From NCBI RefSeq assembly GCF_001551835.1, contig NZ_LODL01000021.1:495960-559959 (forward strand): a DNA stretch of 64,000 nucleotides, in the 5' to 3' direction. The DNA is from Dechloromonas denitrificans (lineage in GTDB: Bacteria; Pseudomonadota; Gammaproteobacteria; Burkholderiales; Rhodocyclaceae). A program made the position numbers and the translations under genes. The notes beneath the pieces are model-generated. The model did no database searches. It was given only the letters and a program-made list of their open reading frames with translations, and was not told the origin of the DNA. Below, one piece after another: positions 33,349 to 44,035 of this stretch (its first letter is position 1; the number at the start of each line of letters is the position of its first letter).

Positions 33349-36300
33349 TCAGTTTTCCTCCTGCTGGGCGGCATGCGTGTCGCCAGCCGGGCGCATTTGC
33401 TTGCCGCGCTCCAGCCACTTGAAGAACAGCGGAATGAATATGGTGGCGATGAAGGTGGCGGCGATCATCCCGGCGAAAACGCCGGTCCCCATCGACTGGC
33501 GGGCAGCGGCGCCAGCGCCGGTGGCCTTGACCAGCGGGAAGACGCCGAGCACGAAGGCGAGCGAGGTCATGACGATCGGCCGGAAGCGAAGGCGGGCGGC
33601 TTCCAGTGCGGCATCGACGACATTCATCCCTTCGGCGTACTTCTGGGCGGCGAACTCGACGATCAGGATGGCGTTTTTCGAGGCCAACCCGATCAGCACG
33701 ACGAGACCGATCTGGAAGTAGATGTCGTTCGGCATGCCGCGCAGCCAGATCGCAGTCAGGGCGCCCATCAGCGCGAAGGGGACGGCCATGATGACGGCGA
33801 CCGGCAGCGACCATTTTTCGTACTGGGCGGCGAGGATCAGGAAGACCATGATGATGGCGAAGCCGAAAGCCTGCATCGACGAGCCGGAGCTGCGTTTTTC
33901 CTGGAAGGCCTGGCCGGTCCAGGAAATTTCGTAGCCGGTGGGCAGCGTGGCAGCGGCAACTTCCTCGACGATCTTGATGGCGTCGCCGGAGCTGATGCCG
34001 GTCTTGCTGTCGCCCATGATCTTGGCGGCGACGAAACCGTTGAAGCGTTCGACCTGTTCCGGGCCGACGACGCGCTTGACGGTGCTGATCGCCGACAGCG
34101 GAATCATCGCGTTGCTGGTCGAACTGCGGACGTAGACCTTGCCGAGATCTTCCGGCTTCATCCGGTAATTGGCCTCGGCCTGCAACTGGACACGATAGAC
34201 GCGACCGGACTTGTTGAAGTCATTGACATAGAGCGCGCCCATCGTGCTTTGCAGCGTGTCATAGACGTGCGACAGCGAAATGCCAAGCGCCAGCGCCTTC
34301 GGCTCGTCGACTTCGACGAACAGTTGCGGCACGGTCGGGCGGAAGAAGGTGCTGATCCGGGTGAATTCGGGGCGCTTCTGCAACTCGGCCATGAACTGCT
34401 GGGTAACCTCGTTCAGTTTCTTGGTGTCGCCGTCCACGCGGTTCTGCAGATAGACCTCGAAACCGCCGGCGCTGCCCAGGCCCATGATCGGGGGCGGGTT
34501 GAAGACCAGTGCCATGCCGTCCGACTGCATCATGCCCATCCCCATGAACTTGCCGGCCAGGTCCTGCGCCTTGCCCTCGCGTTCGCTCCAGTCCTTGAGC
34601 GGAATGAAGATGGTGCCGGCATTCGGCTTGCTGCCGCCGCCAATCAGGTCGAAACCGGAAACGATGAAGGTGTGCTTGACGGCTTCATCCTTGGAAATCA
34701 TCTGGCGCATGTTTTCGCCGGTCTTCTGGGTCCGCTTCAGCGTCGCGCCATCCGGCAGCATCAGCGCCGAGATCAGGTAACCCTGGTCTTCAGCCGGCAC
34801 AAAACTGCCGGGGATGATGCGGAAGAAGGCTACGGTCGACCCGATGACCAGGGCAAAAATGATACCGCCGATGATGCCGTGCTTCAGCGTCAGGCCAACG
34901 GTGTTGGTGTACGAGCGGGTAAAGCGCTCGAACAGGCGGTTGAAGGGCTTGAACAGCTTGTGCTCGGTGTGCTGGGCCTTGAGCAGCAGCGCGCAGAGCG
35001 CCGGGGTCAGGGTCAGCGCGACGACGCCGGAGAGGACGACGGCGACGGCGACGGTGACGGCGAACTGCTTGTAGAGCTGGCCGGCGATACCGCCGAGGAA
35101 GGCAACCGGGATGAACACCGCACAAAGCACCATGACGATGGCGACCAGGGCACCCTGGACCTCCTGCATGGCCTTGATTGCGGCGTCCCGCGGCGACAGC
35201 TTTTCCTCGGCCATCAGGCGCTCGACGTTTTCAAGGACAACGATCGCATCATCGACGACGATACCGATCGCCAGCACCATTGCGAACAGCGTCAGCGTAT
35301 TGATCGAGAAGCCGAACAACCAGAGGCCGGCGAAGGTGCCGATCAGCGAAATCGGCACGGCAACCATCGGAATCAGCGTGGCGCGCCAGCTCTGCAGGAA
35401 GATATAGACGACGGCGAGGACCAGTACCATGGCTTCGATCAGCGTATGGACGACCTCGTTGATCGAGGCGGAGACGAAGCGCGTGGTGTCGAACGGAATG
35501 ACGTAACCCATGCCTTCCGGGAACTTGACCTTCAGCTCGTCCATCTTGGTCCGCACCTTGGCGGCCACGTCCAGCGCGTTGGCGCCGGTCTGCAGGAAGA
35601 CACCCATGGCGATGGTCGGCTGGCCGTCCAGCGTCACGCTCTGCTCGTAGCTGTAGGCGCCGAGTTCGATGCGGGCGACGTCCTTCAGGCGCAGCGCGCC
35701 GCCGGGGCCGCTGGCGCGGATCACGATGTTGCCGAACTCTTCCTGGGTCAGCAGGCGGCCCTTGGCGGTCACCGTGTAGACCAGCATCTGGTCGGACGGG
35801 GCCGGTTCGGCGCCGATCTTGCCGGCTGCGTTCTGGGCGTTCTGGGCCTTGATCGCGGTCGAGATGTCGCTGGTCGTCAGGCCCAGTTGGGCCATGCGGT
35901 CCGGCTTCAGCCAGACGCGCATCGAGTAGTCCTGGGCGCCGAAAATGGTGACGTCGCCGACGCCCTTGACCCGCTTCAGCTCGTCAACGATGTTCAGGCT
36001 GGCGTAGTTGGAGAGGAACAGCGTGTTGTACTTGCCCTTGTCCGACTCCAGCGCGACGACCTGCAGGATGTCGTTCGAGCGCTTCTGGACGATCACGCCA
36101 TTGCGCCGCACTTCTTCCGGCAGGCGCGGCTCGGCCGCTTTGACCCGGTTATTGACGTTGACCGAAGCGATATCGACATTGGTCCCGACATCGAAGGTCG
36201 CGGTGATCGTCACCGTGCCGTTGGCGGCGGCCGACGAGGTGAAGTAGGAGAGGTTTTCGACCCCGTTCAGCTGCTCCTCGATCGGCGCAGCGACCGTCTT

Positions 36301-36474
36301 GGCCAGCGTTTCGGCCGAAGCACCCGGGTAGGTGGCGGTGATCAGCACGGTCGGCGGGGCGATCTGTGGGTATTGCGCAATCGGCAGCACCTGCGAGGCG
36401 ACCAGCCCGGCGAGGACGATGATGATCGAGATGACCGACGCGAAAATCGGCCGGTTGATGAAGAACTTTGACAT
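33349..36474 (-). CDS. RND multidrug efflux pump, inner-membrane transporter (HAE1 family)
   Basis: The 1041-residue protein is an AcrB/MexB-type proton antiporter. It starts MSKFFINRPIFASVISIIIVLAGL. The proton-relay Asp pair is in GIVVDDAIVVLENVER (about residue 405), and the periplasmic porter motif AAPIEEQLNGVENLSYF is near residue 67. The second membrane half has KNAILIVEFA and RFRPIVMTSLAF. It begins 9 bp after the adaptor gene. Likely substrates are hydrophobic drugs or solvents, but this is not readable from sequence. A large reading frame on the opposite strand is a GC-bias shadow. Confidence 0.96.
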   Translation of the reverse strand: MSKFFINRPIFASVISIIIVLAGLVASQVLPIAQYPQIAPPTVLITATYPGASAETLAKTVAAPIEEQLNGVENLSYFTSSAAANGTVTITATFDVGTNVDIASVNVNNRVKAAEPRLPEEVRRNGVIVQKRSNDILQVVALESDKGKYNTLFLSNYASLNIVDELKRVKGVGDVTIFGAQDYSMRVWLKPDRMAQLGLTTSDISTAIKAQNAQNAAGKIGAEPAPSDQMLVYTVTAKGRLLTQEEFGNIVIRASGPGGALRLKDVARIELGAYSYEQSVTLDGQPTIAMGVFLQTGANALDVAAKVRTKMDELKVKFPEGMGYVIPFDTTRFVSASINEVVHTLIEAMVLVLAVVYIFLQSWRATLIPMVAVPISLIGTFAGLWLFGFSINTLTLFAMVLAIGIVVDDAIVVLENVERLMAEEKLSPRDAAIKAMQEVQGALVAIVMVLCAVFIPVAFLGGIAGQLYKQFAVTVAVAVVLSGVVALTLTPALCALLLKAQHTEHKLFKPFNRLFERFTRSYTNTVGLTLKHGIIGGIIFALVIGSTVAFFRIIPGSFVPAEDQGYLISALMLPDGATLKRTQKTGENMRQMISKDEAVKHTFIVSGFDLIGGGSKPNAGTIFIPLKDWSEREGKAQDLAGKFMGMGMMQSDGMALVFNPPPIMGLGSAGGFEVYLQNRVDGDTKKLNEVTQQFMAELQKRPEFTRISTFFRPTVPQLFVEVDEPKALALGISLSHVYDTLQSTMGALYVNDFNKSGRVYRVQLQAEANYRMKPEDLGKVYVRSSTSNAMIPLSAISTVKRVVGPEQVERFNGFVAAKIMGDSKTGISSGDAIKIVEEVAAATLPTGYEISWTGQAFQEKRSSGSSMQAFGFAIIMVFLILAAQYEKWSLPVAVIMAVPFALMGALTAIWLRGMPNDIYFQIGLVVLIGLASKNAILIVEFAAQKYAEGMNVVDAALEAARLRFRPIVMTSLAFVLGVFPLVKATGAGAAARQSMGTGVFAGMIAATFIATIFIPLFFKWLERGKQMRPAGDTHAAQQEEN

Positions 36475-36483
36475 GCTGGCTCC

Positions 36484-37668
36484 TTAACCCTGCTTGGCCG
36501 GGGCCGCTGCCGCGTCCTTGGCGGGGGCGGCGCCTTCCTTGGCTGGCGCGGCACCAGGAGCACCCGGCTGTTCGCCCGGGGCATGCGGGGCGACCGGCGC
36601 ACCCGGGCGCAGCTTCATCAGGTTGTCGACGATGACCTTGTCGCCGGCCTTCAGGCCGCCGAGCACGACCCAGTCCTTGCCGAACCAGTCGCCGGTCTTG
36701 ATCGGCCGCGGCGCCACCTTGTTTTCACCATCGGCCGTCATCACCAGGTTGCCCTGCTCACTCTGGATTACCGCGCTCTGCGGCACCAGGAAGACATCGG
36801 CCTTTTCGCCGGCGAGCAGGCGAATACGGACGAACTGGCCGGGCAGCAGGGCACCGTCCTTGTTCGGGAACTCAGCCCGCAACTGCTGCGTGCCGAGTGT
36901 CGGGTCAATCGTACTGGCCAGGAAATTCAGTTTGCCGGTCACCGGATAGACGCTGCCGTCCGGCAGCACCATCTCGACCCCGGTCACCGTCTTCGGCGTC
37001 AGGCGGCCGCCCGGCAGCTTGGCTGCTTCGCTTTCGGAAATGCTGAAGCGCACCCACATCGGATCATTCTGGTAAACCGAAGTCAGCAGGCTGTCGGAAC
37101 CGACCGAAATCAGGTTGCCGACCGACTTGGCGGCGCGGCCGCTGACACCGTCAACCGGGGCGCTGACAGTGGTCCAGGAAAGATTCAACTGGGCCTGGCG
37201 CAAGGCGGCCTGGGCCAGTTCGTTGGCGCTCGTCGCATCATCGACTTCCTTGCGGCTGACGCCCTGGACTTCGATCAGCTTCTTCATCCGGGCCATTTCG
37301 CGCTCGGTCTGGTCGGCCTTGGCCTTGGCTTCGGCAAAGGCGATTTCATAGCTCGAGCGGTCGATCTGGAACAGCGGTTGCCCCGCCTTGACCGGCTGGC
37401 CTTCCTGGTAAAGCTGCTTGACCAGGATGCCGCCGACCCGGGCCCGCACTTCAGCCTCCTTGGCACCTTCGGTCTGGGCCATGATTTCGACGGCGTTCGG
37501 CACGCTTTGCGTCTGCATCTCGATCACGGTTACCGGCATCGGTCCCATCGGCGGCTTCTGCGGCGCATCGGAGCCGGAACAGGCAGTCAGCGCCAGGGCG
37601 CTGGCGATGAGGAGCGAAAGTAGCAAGGGCTGGGCGATACGCTGCGGCAAGGCGGTGTCGAGAGGCAT
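36484..37668 (-). CDS. Periplasmic adaptor (membrane fusion) subunit of RND efflux
   Basis: The 394-residue adaptor links the pump to the channel. A lipoprotein signal ends ALALTACSGSD. The lipoyl-type halves are VRARVGGILVKQLYQEGQPVKAGQPLFQID and LSWTTVSAPVDGVSGRAA, with a coiled-coil hairpin between. Beta-barrel segments GALLPGQFVRIRLL and FLVPQSAVIQSEQGNLV come after. The C-terminal 35 residues are rich in Ala and Pro. It is the first gene of the operon and its leader is about 33 nt long. Confidence 0.94.
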   Translation of the reverse strand: MPLDTALPQRIAQPLLLSLLIASALALTACSGSDAPQKPPMGPMPVTVIEMQTQSVPNAVEIMAQTEGAKEAEVRARVGGILVKQLYQEGQPVKAGQPLFQIDRSSYEIAFAEAKAKADQTEREMARMKKLIEVQGVSRKEVDDATSANELAQAALRQAQLNLSWTTVSAPVDGVSGRAAKSVGNLISVGSDSLLTSVYQNDPMWVRFSISESEAAKLPGGRLTPKTVTGVEMVLPDGSVYPVTGKLNFLASTIDPTLGTQQLRAEFPNKDGALLPGQFVRIRLLAGEKADVFLVPQSAVIQSEQGNLVMTADGENKVAPRPIKTGDWFGKDWVVLGGLKAGDKVIVDNLMKLRPGAPVAPHAPGEQPGAPGAAPAKEGAAPAKDAAAAPAKQG

Positions 37669-37707
37669 GTCAGGGCTCCGAGAGGGGAATTGTTTTTGAT
37701 GCCTGCG

Positions 37708-37737
37708 ATTATAGATACATTCACGAATGTATGTAAA
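37708..37737 (-). promoter_or_regulatory. Efflux operon promoter overlapped by an AcrR-like operator
   Basis: On the minus strand, -35 TTTACA (37737-37732) and a perfect -10 TATAAT (37713-37708) are 18 nt apart. The spacer is filled by a palindrome at 37735-37712 (TACATACATTCGTGAATG, then TATCTA). From memory it differs from the E. coli acrAB operator at only two of 24 positions. Binding of the TetR-family repressor encoded at the end of this operon would block RNA polymerase directly. Confidence 0.88.
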
Positions 37738-37852
37738 TACTCAGTTGCGAACAATTTGCATTGCCGGTGCAGGTTGGAGCGGCTTCTGTTGTGGACTGGC
37801 CGGGGGCTGGTTTTGCGGCCAGGGAAGGGGGCTGGCGCGGTTGCGGGCGACG

Positions 37853-37888
37853 CAAAAAAAAGCCCGGTGGCGCTGCCACGGGGCTTTC
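37853..37888 (-). terminator. Terminator after proQ
   Basis: Read leftward, AAAGCCCCGTGGCAGCGCCA continues into CCGGGCTTTTTTT. The stem AAAGCCC/GGGCTTT with an inner GTGGC/GCCAC is followed by seven T. It ends the proQ transcript before the efflux promoter region. The DNA from 37738 to 37852 shows nothing else. Confidence 0.85.
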
Positions 37889-37946
37889 ATTGGTTGGCTG
37901 CGGGCGCGGCGACTGCCGCCCGGCTAAGCGGGTGGTGCTCGCCGAC

Positions 37947-38372
37947 TCAGCCGTTGCGGCCGAATTTTTCCAGCAATTGGCCGAGCTTTTCGGTGCGCTG
38001 CCGTTCGGCGGCCTCGGCGGCACGTTCGGCCTTGCGCTTTTCGGCTTCCTTCTTCAGACGCTCACGGATGGTTTCGCTGGCATGCTTGCGATGCTCGTCG
38101 GTGACTTCGTCGGTCGAGTTGCCGTCGAGGTCGAAACGGACCGTCGCCTTTTCCATGACCTTGAGGTAACGCATCGAATTGGTGTGGATGCCCAGCGCGA
38201 CGCGCAGGACCTTGCGCTGGATTTCCGGCATCCGGGCCAGCAGTTGCTTGTCGATGCCGATGGCCAGCGGCTGGCTGTCGCGGAAGACCGCAAAGTCGGC
38301 CTGCAGTTTTTTCAGCAGGCTGCGCGGGGTCTGGGCGGGCGGAGTTTCTGGCGTGGCGTTGACGGTATTCAT
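37947..38372 (-). CDS. proQ: ProQ/FinO-domain RNA-binding protein
   Basis: The 141-residue protein has a ProQ/FinO domain over about residues 15-110. It contains RSLLKKLQADFAVFRDSQPLAIGIDKQLLAR, then LRVALGIHTNSMRYLKVMEKATVRFDLDG, the conserved core of RNA chaperones that bind small RNAs and 3' ends. A charged C-terminal tail rich in Lys, Arg and Glu follows. The ATG at 38372 was chosen because the domain begins shortly after; an upstream ATG at 38450 would add unrelated residues. It is shorter than E. coli ProQ because it lacks the C-terminal Tudor-like domain, as in many minimal ProQ proteins. Confidence 0.88.
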   Translation of the reverse strand: MNTVNATPETPPAQTPRSLLKKLQADFAVFRDSQPLAIGIDKQLLARMPEIQRKVLRVALGIHTNSMRYLKVMEKATVRFDLDGNSTDEVTDEHRKHASETIRERLKKEAEKRKAERAAEAAERQRTEKLGQLLEKFGRNG

Positions 38373-38467
38373 CGTACGGAAGCGTATATGTGCATTTGAT
38401 CGGCCGGAGCGTACCACAGCCCCCGGTTGATTCCCGATGATTCGGCTCAATGATTGTTGGCGGGCGT

Positions 38468-38473
38468 TATAAT
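38468..38473 (+). promoter_or_regulatory. -10 element of the ugpB promoter
   Basis: A perfect TATAAT lies 30 nt before the ugpB ATG. No strong -35 was found at the right distance. A GGAG ribosome site is 6 nt before the start codon. No clear Pho box was seen in the 131 bp between proQ and ugpB. Confidence 0.5.
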
Positions 38474-38503
38474 TTCGCGTTTACCGAAACACTTGGAGTG
38501 CCC

Positions 38504-39802
38504 ATGTACTTGATCCGCCCCCTGGTTGCTGCCGTCGCCCTGGCTCTGGCGTTTTCCGCCAATGCCGCCAAGCCCAAGCCGGCGCCGGCTGCGAAACCTG
38601 CTGCTGCCCCGGTTGCTCCGGCCGAACTGGAACTGGTTCACAATCTCGGTCTGCTGGGTGAAGAGCGCCTGCAGGCTTTTGTTGATCACTTCAACAAGGA
38701 TCACAACGGTTCGATCAAGTTGGTCCGGACGACCAAGGATGGCAAGCCGGCCGGTCTGAACCTGGTTCGCCACTATGACATGGACGACGTGCTGAGCAAG
38801 CCGGGCAACTTCATTCCGCTCCATCAGATGATGGGCAAGGCCGGCCAGTCGGTCAATGCCGCTGACCTGTCGGCCGATCTGAAGGCTGGCGTGGTCGATG
38901 CCAAGGGCCGTCTGGTGGCGCTGCCGCTGGTCTATTCGACGCCGGTACTGTTCTATAACAAGAACGCATTCCGCCGGGCCAAGCTCGATCCGGAGCAGCC
39001 GCCGAAGACCTGGCTCGAAATGCAGGGCGTCCTCGACAAGCTGCAGGATGCCGGCTACTCCTGCCCCTACACCTCGTCCTGGCCGGTCTGGGTGCATATC
39101 GACAACGTCAGTGCCGTTTCCGGTGTGCCGGCGATGACCGACAAGGGCCAACTGACTTTCAACGGCCTGCCGCAGGTCAAGCATATCGCGATGATGGCGA
39201 CCTGGCAGAAGGCCGGCTATTTCAAGAGCTTCGGTCGCCGTGATGAAGCCAGCGCCAGGTTTAACGAAGGCGAGTGCGCGATGATCACCACCGACTCCCG
39301 CGAGCACACCGATTTCCGCGAAGCCAAGGGCGTCGAACTCGGCGTCGCGCCGCTGCCTTACCACGACGATGTCTATGGCGGCCGCCAGAGTACGCTGGCC
39401 GATGGTGCCTCGCTGTGGGTCGGCGCCGGTCGCTCGGCCGCCGAGTACAAGGAGGCTGCCAAGTTTGTTTCCTACCTGCTGACGCCGGAAATGCAGATCG
39501 AAATGGTCCGCAGCTATGGCCAGTTGCCGCTGACGGCGCCGGCCCGCGCCGCCGTCGGCAGCAAGCTGCTGCAGGATGGCGACAAGACCCTGCAGGTGGC
39601 CAATGCCTCCCTGAATGGCAACGGCGCTAAGCCGGCGGTCCGCGCCGCCAACATCGACGCCGTGCGCATCATCATCGACGAAGAGCTGGAAGCCGTCTGG
39701 GGCAACAAGAAGCCGGCCAAGGCGGCGCTGGATGCGGCGGTGACGCGCGGTAACGCGGTGCTGACTGCCAAGCCGGCGCTGAAGAAGGCGCAGCCCTTCT
39801 GA
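38504..39802 (+). CDS. ugpB: ABC transporter substrate-binding protein for glycerol-3-phosphate
   Basis: The 432-residue periplasmic protein has a signal peptide (about residues 1-22, ending SANA). A Pro/Ala-rich linker and a family-1-type solute-binding fold follow, with LPLVYSTPVLFYNKNAFRRAKLDPEQPPKTWLEMQ and ECAMITTDSREHTDFR. These match UgpB, which binds sn-glycerol-3-phosphate or glycerophosphodiesters. The next gene is ugpQ, with a one-base overlap at 39802. The permease and ATPase genes (ugpA, ugpE, ugpC) are not in this window, so they must be elsewhere, or this protein serves another transporter. Confidence 0.88.
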   Translation: MYLIRPLVAAVALALAFSANAAKPKPAPAAKPAAAPVAPAELELVHNLGLLGEERLQAFVDHFNKDHNGSIKLVRTTKDGKPAGLNLVRHYDMDDVLSKPGNFIPLHQMMGKAGQSVNAADLSADLKAGVVDAKGRLVALPLVYSTPVLFYNKNAFRRAKLDPEQPPKTWLEMQGVLDKLQDAGYSCPYTSSWPVWVHIDNVSAVSGVPAMTDKGQLTFNGLPQVKHIAMMATWQKAGYFKSFGRRDEASARFNEGECAMITTDSREHTDFREAKGVELGVAPLPYHDDVYGGRQSTLADGASLWVGAGRSAAEYKEAAKFVSYLLTPEMQIEMVRSYGQLPLTAPARAAVGSKLLQDGDKTLQVANASLNGNGAKPAVRAANIDAVRIIIDEELEAVWGNKKPAKAALDAAVTRGNAVLTAKPALKKAQPF

Positions 39803-40536
39803 TGCAACAAACGCTGCCGCGCTGGTTTGCCCATCGCGGTGGCGGCAGCTTGGCGCCCGAAAATACCCTGGCCGGCATCCGTTTGGCGGCACGGCTGGGT
39901 TTTCGGGCCGTCGAATTCGACGTCATGCTGAGTGTGGACGGTACCCCTGTCCTCATTCACGATGAAACACTGGACCGGACGACCAATGGGGGCGGCCATG
40001 TCTGCGAGACGCCGGATGATATTCTGTTTCGGCTGGATGCCGGCGGCGGCGAGCACATTCCCCGTTTTGCCGAGGCCGCCGCGCTGTGCCGGAAATATGG
40101 CCTGCTGGCCAATGTCGAGATCAAGCCGGCGGCCGGCCAAGAGGTGCAGACGGCGACCGTCGTCGCGCAACTGACCGCTGCGCTCTGGCAGGGGGCTGCT
40201 GTGCCGCCCTTGCTCTCCTCGTTCTCACTCGAGGCGCTCGAAATCGCTCGCGATCTGGCGCCGGACATTCGGCGTGGTGTGCTGTTCGACAGCGTGCCAG
40301 CGGACTGGCTGGCCGAAATGCATCGCCTGCGGGCGTTTTCCCTGCACTGCGATGCCAAGCTTCTGAGCGACGAAGTTCTGGCTGAGGCCCAAGCCGCCAG
40401 CGTTCCCGTGCTTTGTTATACGGTCAACGCGCCGGAACAGGCAAAAATGCTGCTCCAACGTGGGGTCAGCGCGCTTTTTACCGACCGGCTCGATCTCTTT
40501 GTGTCGGAAGCTGGTGTCGGCCAAGGCTTGCCGTAG
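39802..40536 (+). CDS. ugpQ: Glycerophosphodiester phosphodiesterase
   Basis: UgpQ cleaves glycerophosphodiesters to glycerol-3-phosphate and an alcohol. The 244-residue protein has no signal peptide and shows the catalytic GDPD motifs: FAHRGGGSLAPENTLAGIR at the start, EFDVMLSVDGTPVLIHDETLDRTTNG with the metal and catalytic residues, and NVEIKPAAG. Its cytoplasmic location fits use of diesters imported by the UgpB system. The ATG overlaps the ugpB stop by one base. Length is standard. Confidence 0.93.
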   Translation: MQQTLPRWFAHRGGGSLAPENTLAGIRLAARLGFRAVEFDVMLSVDGTPVLIHDETLDRTTNGGGHVCETPDDILFRLDAGGGEHIPRFAEAAALCRKYGLLANVEIKPAAGQEVQTATVVAQLTAALWQGAAVPPLLSSFSLEALEIARDLAPDIRRGVLFDSVPADWLAEMHRLRAFSLHCDAKLLSDEVLAEAQAASVPVLCYTVNAPEQAKMLLQRGVSALFTDRLDLFVSEAGVGQGLP

Positions 40537-40623
40537 CCAGGCCGGCATGAGCACTCACTGAAGGTCGGCGCTTTCATTTAAAATTACGCTTTTCGAATTC
40601 AACGCCTTTGAGGCCGCCAGCTT

Positions 40624-43241
<2,618 letters not shown>

Positions 43242-43245
<4 letters not shown>

Positions 43246-43547
43246 GAACAGCATTTGCGCTGATCTACATTTTGGCGGCCGGGCCGGGCCTGGCCGCCGA
43301 ACTGGACCGGACGCCGCTGGAGGCGGCTACGGTCGACGGTCAAAAAGTGCGGCTTTTCCCGAATGGCCGCTGGGAGTTCGTCGATGTGGCCAAGGCCGCC
43401 GAGGCGAACAAGCTGGCCGCCGAGTATCCGGAGAACAAAACCCGCCCGATCGAAGCCCAGGGGGGTCTGTTTGGCGGCGTCGGGCGGACGATCATGCCCG
43501 GCGACAAGGATTACAACCGCGGTTCGCTGAACCCGAAAGTACGCTGA
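43242..43547 (+). CDS. Small secreted hypothetical protein
   Basis: The 101-residue product starts at GTG 43242, which overlaps the alaS stop (GTGA). The first 18 residues look like a signal peptide ending LAAE. The mature part has [18 protein letters not shown], a short pattern seen in small periplasmic proteins of betaproteobacteria, and ends [24 protein letters not shown]. No catalytic motif is seen and no function is recognised. Translational coupling to alaS may be incidental. A terminator follows 18 bp after its stop. Confidence 0.65.
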
Positions 43548-43564
43548 ACGCAGGCGAAAAAAAA

Positions 43565-43600
43565 GGCCCCGTTTGCCTGGCAAGCGGGGCCGTTTTCTTT
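43565..43600. terminator. Bidirectional terminator
   Basis: GGCCCCGTTTGC and GCAAGCGGGGCC pair over about 12 bp with a CTG loop, followed by TTTTCTTT and preceded by a run of eight A. It can end transcription from alaS and its partner (+) and from the small membrane-protein gene (-). Confidence 0.9.
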
Positions 43601-43606
43601 GCTGGA

Positions 43607-43924
43607 TCAGCGCAACAGGCGACCGGCCGGGGCTGGGGCTTCGTAATCCCGAATCACTTCGCCTTCGATGACATAGCCGTCGTCGGCCGTGGCCGCCGCT
43701 GCTTGGCGCAGTTGCTGGCGCAGGCGCCGTGTTTTCCACCACAGCCAGCCGCCCAGCGCCAAGCCGCCGACCGCGACCACGGCGAGGGCGACCAGCGAAA
43801 ACATGAAGCCCAGCACCAGCAAGCTCGCGCTCAGCACGAAGGCGAGCATTTTGCCGAGCAAGCCGGCAGGCTGTGGCGTCAGGCGGGCCTGTTGGCGAAA
43901 TTGAGCGTGTTCCTCAGTGGTCAT
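43607..43924 (-). CDS. Small two-helix membrane protein
   Basis: The 105-residue protein has two adjoining hydrophobic segments (about 25-45 and 46-64, LAFVLSASLLVLGFMFSLVALAVVAVGGLALGGWLWW), followed by a basic stop (KTRRLRQQLRQ). The C-terminal tail is acidic (YVIEGEVIRDYEAPAPAG). The pattern of membrane hairpin plus EGEVIRDYE resembles short conserved proteobacterial proteins of unknown role. It stands alone between a terminator and the EAL-HDOD gene. The function is not recognised. Confidence 0.65.
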   Translation of the reverse strand: MTTEEHAQFRQQARLTPQPAGLLGKMLAFVLSASLLVLGFMFSLVALAVVAVGGLALGGWLWWKTRRLRQQLRQAAAATADDGYVIEGEVIRDYEAPAPAGRLLR

Positions 43925-44035
43925 CGAGACTCCGGTGCGAGGTTGGGAAAGGCGGTTTGATCGGCCGCGCTGACTGATCTTGGGGCAGCGCGGCCGGCTT
44001 GTCTGTGGCGATTCGGTGCGTCTTCTGTAACAGGC

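Noticed and set aside
33277..36471. Very long open frame on the plus strand opposite the RND pump gene
   Set aside because: It is a GC-bias shadow: its protein is low in hydrophobic pattern and rich in Asp, His, Gln and Arg runs, while the minus strand encodes a full, motif-complete pump.
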